From Conidiobolus incongruus B7586 (taxonomy: Eukaryota > Entomophthoromycota > Entomophthoromycetes > Entomophthorales > Conidiobolaceae), in contig JNEM01008794.1 of the NCBI GenBank assembly GCA_000697335.1, forward strand, positions 1 to 16,437: a DNA stretch of 16,437 bases, read 5' to 3'. This document shows, piece by piece, positions 10,496 to 16,437 of the stretch. Below the pieces are notes generated by a model. That model did no database searches and was not told where the DNA came from. It was given only the letters and a program-made list of their open reading frames with translations. The position numbers and the translations under genes were made by a program. Numbering within the stretch: position 1 is the first letter of the stretch; every line of letters starts with the position of its first letter.

Positions 10496-10764
10496 ATGAG
10501 AATAATTTATATTTATTACTTTATTGATCATCTTAATATATAAAATTATCACATTCAGATTTTTATCACATTTTATTTCTTATTATGAAGTTCAATTTCA
10601 TTTAAACTATCCTATTTAAATTGGCCAAAATCGAAATTTGTTTTGAAAATTCTAATTTTAAAAAATTACTATTTGAAATTGATTTTTTCAAAAAGGAAAT
10701 GTATCTTAATAAAATATATTTACAAAAATTTGATTAATTTATTTTACAAAATTTAATTTGTTCT
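10496..10764. other. Convergent 3' spacer between the RNPS1-like and membrane-protein genes
   Basis: The 269 nt between two facing stop codons must hold both 3' UTRs. It is AT-rich with mixed A and T runs. No clear AATAAA follows the RNPS1-like stop on the plus strand before ~10710, so its poly(A) site may use a variant signal or overlap the opposing transcript. Confidence 0.5.
10738..10743 (-). terminator. Poly(A) signal AATAAA of the membrane-protein gene
   Basis: Minus-strand AATAAA (TTTATT on plus) lies 22 nt beyond the stop codon at 10765-10767, a usual spacing. The chance rate is high in this composition. Confidence 0.35.
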
Positions 10765-13393
10765 TTAAAAACTGAAAATTAATGCAACTACTAAATAAGC
10801 TACACCTAACATTAGAAATTGAGCAATTTGAATTACTTTAGCACGCTTATCATCCAAGTCCGATGGAGATCGAATTTTGCTGAGATTACTGATCCATTGT
10901 CGAGTGAGACTGCTGAACGACGCTGTAAATGTGTCCCAAGTAGAAAAGTCAAGGAATTGTATCCATCTAATATGTACAAAGGTTAGATAAATACATTATT
11001 AAAATTTTCAAAGTTACCTATTAATAAAACCATTTAAATAAATTGCAAAAATGATTAGTAAGATTAAAAAGAGGGAAATTTGTATTATATCGAAGATGAT
11101 ATAAAAAGCAGGTCGTTTCGGTTGAGAAGCTTTTAATTCAGATAGCTAAAGAGATATTTATTTTAGAGTGAGTTAAAATATGATAAAAATAAATTAAAAT
11201 TACTTGTTTTATAATCTTCATAGCATTCTCAATAGATTGTTGATTATCTTTCAATTGTATTGTTAATTCTGAAAATTGATCATCCAATTGACTAATGAGG
11301 TCCTTTTGAGTAGTCTATTAAATTGATACATAAGCTAATTGAAACCAAATTTTAAATATAAAATTTACTTGATGGGATGATATTAATTCTTTGAGAGACT
11401 TAACATCGTCTTTTGTCTTTTCAATAAGATCAGTATCAAAACCGATCAATTGATTGGGTGATTCTTCAAATTTTTTATGAATAGCCCTATAATATAATTA
11501 AAATCTGGAGAAACATAATAGAAAATATGTTGCTTACTGTAAATATTCGAGCTCTTTGTTAATACCATCTATCGTAGACTGAGCTTTGCTTAAGAGTTGG
11601 ACGGATCTTTGGGCTGTGAACTTTATAGGTCCAGGCACAAGTCCTTCAACTTTTTGATCAACTTTCGATTCATCAGATGGATTAAATACCTATAATAAAT
11701 TTGATATAATTGTAATATAAAATTATTAATGTTGAACTTACTTGATCAACGTTATTTGCATCAGTATCCTGATTAATTTCTGAAGGTTCTTCAAGATCTA
11801 ATAAAGTTAATATAAGATATAAGCTTCTTAAATAATCTAAATAATAAACTTACTTGTGAATTTACTATCCAATTGCGTAGGAACAGAATTCAAGTCTGTG
11901 TTGGACGTAGATAATAGCTTGTCATCAGATTTGGTCCTTGTGTTATAAATTTCTAAATATATATATATATATATAATGGATAAGTATAAAATATATTAAA
12001 TGGCATAATTGAATTTACCAATAAATCGTTCCCTATCAAATTGATCACCTTGATTCTTATCCATATAGTCTAGTAAAGCATCAACTAAAGGATCTTCTTT
12101 AGCTAATTTGTTTTAATCAATTAACATTTTATAAATATTAAAAATTATTAAATATTTACCCTCAGATTCAATATCATGAAAACTAATTTCAAAATCATCA
12201 AAGTTGATACTTGTGCTAAAATTAGTGGTAGAAGTTGACTGTTTAAATTGATTTGCGAAATCTTCATGAGCTTCTGGACTCTCTATCAAATATATATGAA
12301 TATAATATTTTAATATAATATATAAAAAATTACCTTGAGTTTCATTTTCGAAAATATTTTCATTATCCAAATTTAATCTTAACTTTGAATCTAAAGCTTG
12401 TGATATACTAATATCCTCTAAAAATTATTAATTAAGATTAATTTTATAAGAATAATAGTTTCAATGTTACCTTTAATTTCAATAGGTTCATTATTAAATT
12501 CTGGTGATTCTTTTTCTTCAGATATTTCTTTAAAATATAAATTAATATTAATTAATTAAATCTTAATTATTAATTTACCTGTATTGTTAATTATATCATT
12601 AGTAGAATCTATTAACGACTGTCGTTTTGACTGTTGTGATAAAGGTCTTCTTTTAATCTGATAAAAATTAAGTTAATAATAGCAAATATATTAACTTGAT
12701 ATTACTTACATCTGAGGTAGAAAATGATCTCTTACTCCAATCTGGACCACGATATTTAATTGTTGTATCATTGTTTTCAAATTCGTCTACTTCAGTTATA
12801 CTTTCAGACAGCTTAGGGGGAGATTTTGGCGATTTGGAACCAGGTAGAGTCCAACCTTTTGGCCCATCCTTATTCGAAGAATTTTTCATATATGTCGGTA
12901 TAGGTAATCTTGATTTAGGCTTTGGAGAAAGATCAAAACCTCCTCCAATACTAGACTCCAGTCCATTACTACTTTTAGAATGACGAAATTCGGACATTGT
13001 TAAGCTTTTAACTTTGTTATTAAAAGAATGTGTTGCTTTAGCATAATGTGGAGTGAATTCAAAATCAATAGAATTTCTAGAATGAGGTCTTGACCCTAGA
13101 GATCTCAAAGAATGGGTAGGACTTACAGCACGACGAAAATCATGAGTCATTGGAGTTAGTTCGCTTTTTGTTGATCTGTTAGAACATGACGATGAAGACC
13201 TTTTAAATTGGTATTTCTCTATTGAATCTAAACTTGAATTCTTTTTGTGCATATTACTTTTATTGGTGTGATTATGTTGTGACGTATGGTTATGCGTACA
13301 AGTTAAAGAATCAGAATCGGTGATTGAATCTAAATTCGAATTATTCTCTCTCTTAATATATTTATCCTTGCAATTGGTACAATAACTGGCCAT
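10765..13393 (-). CDS. Unrecognised coiled-coil protein with two C-terminal membrane segments
   Basis: Thirteen coding exons in transcript order: 13393-12710, 12657-12579, 12527-12471, 12417-12334, 12282-12160, 12102-12019, 11952-11854, 11797-11742, 11689-11538, 11486-11369, 11314-11204, 11145-11018 and 10966-10765. They give 658 residues with every junction in phase, and an in-frame TAA lies 15 nt before the ATG. I do not recognise the family. Residues 1-228 are disordered and Ser-rich, with CTNC at 5-8, a His cluster at 34-48 and a basic KSRLPIP motif near 160-166. Residues ~229-440 are mostly acidic and low in structure. Residues ~440-556 form a probable coiled coil. Hydrophobic segments at ~563-588 and 638-658 end the protein, with FSF as the last residues, so both ends of the hairpin should face one side, probably the cytosol. 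An ER or nuclear-envelope scaffold or tether is a guess. Confidence 0.8.
11957..11975. repeat. (AT)n microsatellite inside an intron
   Basis: About nine AT units next to the 3' splice site of the intron at 11953-12018, one of the longest introns in the gene at 66 nt. Length changes here would directly alter the acceptor region. Confidence 0.85.
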
Positions 13394-14562
13394 AGTAGTC
13401 AGGGATTATATATATATTCCTAATCTGATCCAATTAGTTTTTAAAAACTTATTTAAATGTAATAACTAAATTAGGACAGATTTTTAATAAGCTTTGGTAA
13501 TTAATTATAACTAGTATGATATAATGAATTTGGCGACAAGGGTTAGATTAAATGGATTTAAATAACAAAATTGCTCTATTATTCAAATTCAATTTTGAAT
13601 ATTTTCCAATTTAACAATTATATCATTAAATTAAATTTTATTGGATAAAAAAGTTAGCGATTAGGTTTAAATTGTCAGAGGATGGGAAAATAAATTTTGT
13701 CAATGCTAAAAGATCAATGTTATGATTTAGGTTAAACTTAGATGTTTGGTAAATTGAACTGAAAAATAATAATACTATTGGTTTATGGTTTTAAGGGTAT
13801 ACTTGATTTTTTGAGGGATATAAATAACTGACTTTATTTATTGAAGGGATCAAGTGATATTGAAGTAATTTTAATAAATATATATATCAAAATAATTTCT
13901 TATTTGAGATAATGTTTATATGGCTTTTGGATATTTAGTCTCATTTGATATTATGAAATCATATTGAAAATTCACATTATTGTGATAATTAAATTGTTAT
14001 AATATAAATTTGAATTAAACAAGTATATGTCAATTTAATTAATAATTTTTTATATATTTTAAGCATTAATTTGTTCATATATTATCCTTTTTTGACTATT
14101 TCATATAATATTAATTTTTAAATATAATTAAAAAATTATTTGGCTATATTATAATTTTGTGAAAATTTCAATATTTAAAATAATTTGATAAAAATATGAA
14201 TTGAGTGATAGGAATTAAAAGATACATAAAATATATATTATTGATATTTATATAATACTGTTCGTACTATATATGGTATAAATTTTAATTACAAAAATAT
14301 TAATCATAGGTGTTGACTAATGAAATAGCATCAAATTAAAACAAATTTTAATATTAGATTTCAATTATGTTATTGAATATGAGTAATCCATTCTATATTA
14401 AAATATAATTTTTTAAATATATAAGAATATAAGTACTATTTATAATACTGGTTTCAATATATTTTCTTTTCGAGTTTTTAATATTTAGTTATCCTTATTA
14501 AAGCTTATAAATTAATGAATATTAAGTAATAATAATAGTTAAATTGAGCTTTAAAAAATGTA
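13394..14562. other. 5' flank of the membrane-protein gene, no gene seen
   Basis: The right-hand flank of the minus-strand gene. The first ~500 nt are somewhat less A/T-extreme than what follows and presumably contain the 5' UTR and promoter. No frame long enough to claim is open on either strand, and no repeat or RNA gene is recognised. Confidence 0.5.
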
Positions 14563-14910
14563 ATGGCGAGAATTGTTCAATTATAGTTACAATGGTTAAT
14601 AACAACATATACATTGAAAACTCAACATCCAGAAGCAAAGCAATATAGTAATTGAATAAAAAATTTATATATGATTTATGGTATTTTGAGAAAACCAGTG
14701 CTTTTATTAAAAGTTTCAGAGTTAACCAACAGACGATAATTAGTATTATGACAGAATGGTAAAATCATTTTTAAAAAGATTTGGGCTTATGAATTAGATA
14801 TTCACCCAATTTGGTATAAATTTCAAAGAATAATTCGCTGGAAAAAAATAATTTTGAAGAATTCAGTAGAATATATGGACTTTAAAATACGAATTTTAGC
14901 AGTTGTTGAG
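14563..14910 (+). pseudogene. Weak coding-like relic, family unknown
   Basis: One plus-strand frame of about 116 codons starting at an ATG has only a handful of interruptions (around five), whereas flanking DNA of similar composition has far more. Local GC is ~25% versus ~13% further right. Its long pieces are rich in Trp, Ile and Lys with mixed polar residues, more like eroded protein than random AT sequence. I do not recognise the protein and cannot say whether it comes from a host gene or a transposable element. Chance is not excluded. Confidence 0.2.
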
Positions 14911-15383
14911 TAGATTATATCTACTTGATTAGTTGTTCCTTTTTCAAATCTAGATTTCAGTAATTCTTAGAAGTATTTTCTTATAATTCAAAGATAATAT
15001 GAATGACAAGATATTATTTTAATTTGATCTTAATTTTATAAAAAATATGGTATTTTCTTTTTTATACTATTACCTTGTATTAATCATTCAAAACAATTTT
15101 AATATCAATGGAATGAACAAATAACTATTAGTTTTTTATATATCAAGAAAAGATAATAAAGTACTTTAGATAGAATTAAAATAGATATAAATTTAAAAAA
15201 ATAGTTTATATATAATTATACAATATACTTTATAATATTACCTTGAGTTAATTTATTTAAATTTATTATTTCTATATTCGATAATCAATAATATCTAATA
15301 ATACAAAATTCTTTATTAATTGAAATAATTAATAATTATATAAATTTATATTAACATAAATATATATTTATCTATATAATTAG

Positions 15384-15422
<39 letters not shown>

Positions 15423-16437
15423 CTATTATTTTACTTAATGAAATTATTATAAAATAACACTTTGTAAAATATAAAGTAATATAAAAAATGGTTTCAATAT
15501 GCTTATTATATTAGTTTAATAAAAATAACTTATTGTTTCAGATTTTAATTAAATTTTTTTTTAAAAATATTACTATTACTTTATAATTTAAAAAATGGGA
15601 ATTTTGTGTGATTGAAAAAAAATAAAAAATTTAATATATAATATGTAAAAATTAATATATAATATAAAATTAATAATTTCTTTTATTTCTAATAACTTTT
15701 TGCTATATTATTGAATAAAATTCTAATACTTAAAAAATAGTTCTTTTTATTAAAGACTGAAATTTAATGTTTTACAAACCAATTAAATTTTTCTATAGAA
15801 ATTTTCTTTCTTATAAATTAGTTTTTTAATTGCCTAAAATAATTATAATTACATAGGTTATAATCTGAAGAATATATTAGATATGGTAGTTTTTCTAGTT
15901 ATTCTTAATTAGAAAGTTTTTTATAACTTTATATATTTTATAATTATTATATAAAATAATAGGTTTTCTTAAATTATATTGAGAATACTAATTAGAAATA
16001 GTTTTATTTAAAAAAGAAATATAAAGTTTATTATTAATTGATTTTCCTTTAAAAACTAAATAAAAATAGCAAATATCATTATAGTTTATTATAATAATTA
16101 ATATTTGTTTATTAACACAGTATTTATTTAAAGAATTTATAAAAAAGTTAATTTAATTTAATAACTTGATTAATATTTTAATAAAGGATAATATAAAAAG
16201 GTTTAAGATTTATTAATTATAATAATTTATTATAAAAACCTTGGTTTTTAGCTATACTTTAGTAAGTTTTATTTAACAATAATTACTCTAATTTCTTTTA
16301 AGCTTTAGTTTAATTATAAGGCACTAATTTTATATTTTTATTAATTAATTTTAATTTAAATTTTAATATATATATATATAATACTTATATAACTAATATT
16401 AGGATATTTTGATAATTCTTTAATTGAAATAAAAAAA
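14911..16437. other. Extremely AT-rich spacer to the window end
   Basis: Nothing but A/T-rich simple sequence is seen. It has poly-A and poly-T runs, TAA/TTA-rich blocks and TA microsatellites at 15389-15418 and ~16366-16380. No reading frame, RNA gene or terminal repeat is supported. Confidence 0.6.
15389..15418. repeat. (TA)15 microsatellite
   Basis: Fifteen uninterrupted TA units, the longest simple repeat in the window; it can extrude as a cruciform and is prone to length change. Confidence 0.9.

Noticed and set aside
15389-15418. TA tract as a possible origin or centromere element
   Set aside because: Long TA runs are ordinary microsatellites in DNA of this composition, and nothing else supports an origin or centromere.

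Overview
The window is very AT-rich eukaryotic nuclear DNA: spacers are roughly 12-20% GC and coding exons markedly higher. It carries three protein-coding genes. All use TAA stops, so the standard code fits, and together they contain 23 spliceosomal introns that I could place by reading-frame continuity. Every intron is 44-67 nt, nearly all start GTAA and most end TAG. Tiny uniform introns, a 1778-residue Scc2 and an RNPS1/SR45-like protein suit an AT-rich, compact-intron lineage such as an early-diverging fungus. Nothing seen excludes another small-intron eukaryote, so the placement is inference. There is no bacterial-style operon, CRISPR array or recognisable intact mobile element.

Layout: 1-1141 is the 5' flank of the first gene, with an ACGCGA box 49 nt before its ATG. 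1142-6821 (+) is SCC2/NIPBL, the cohesin loader: seven introns crowded into the first 1.2 kb, then one 4.5-kb exon. 6822-9339 is a long AT-rich spacer holding a GC-elevated, hairpin-rich island at 8041-8245 (candidate non-coding RNA or relic) and a nested inverted repeat at 8749-8800. 9340-10495 (+) is an RNPS1/SR45-like gene in five coding exons. It converges on 10765-13393 (-), a 13-exon gene for a 658-residue protein that I do not recognise: a disordered Ser-rich N-terminus, acidic middle, coiled coil and a C-terminal pair of membrane segments. 13394-16437 is spacer with one weak coding-like relic near 14563-14910 and TA microsatellites.

The three genes act in different processes (cohesin loading, exon-junction/splicing regulation, an unknown membrane role) and show no sign of co-regulation. 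The most interesting items are the membrane protein with its run of five symmetric phase-1 exons and the structured island at 8041-8245. No computation was run; all exon models come from reading frames by eye.
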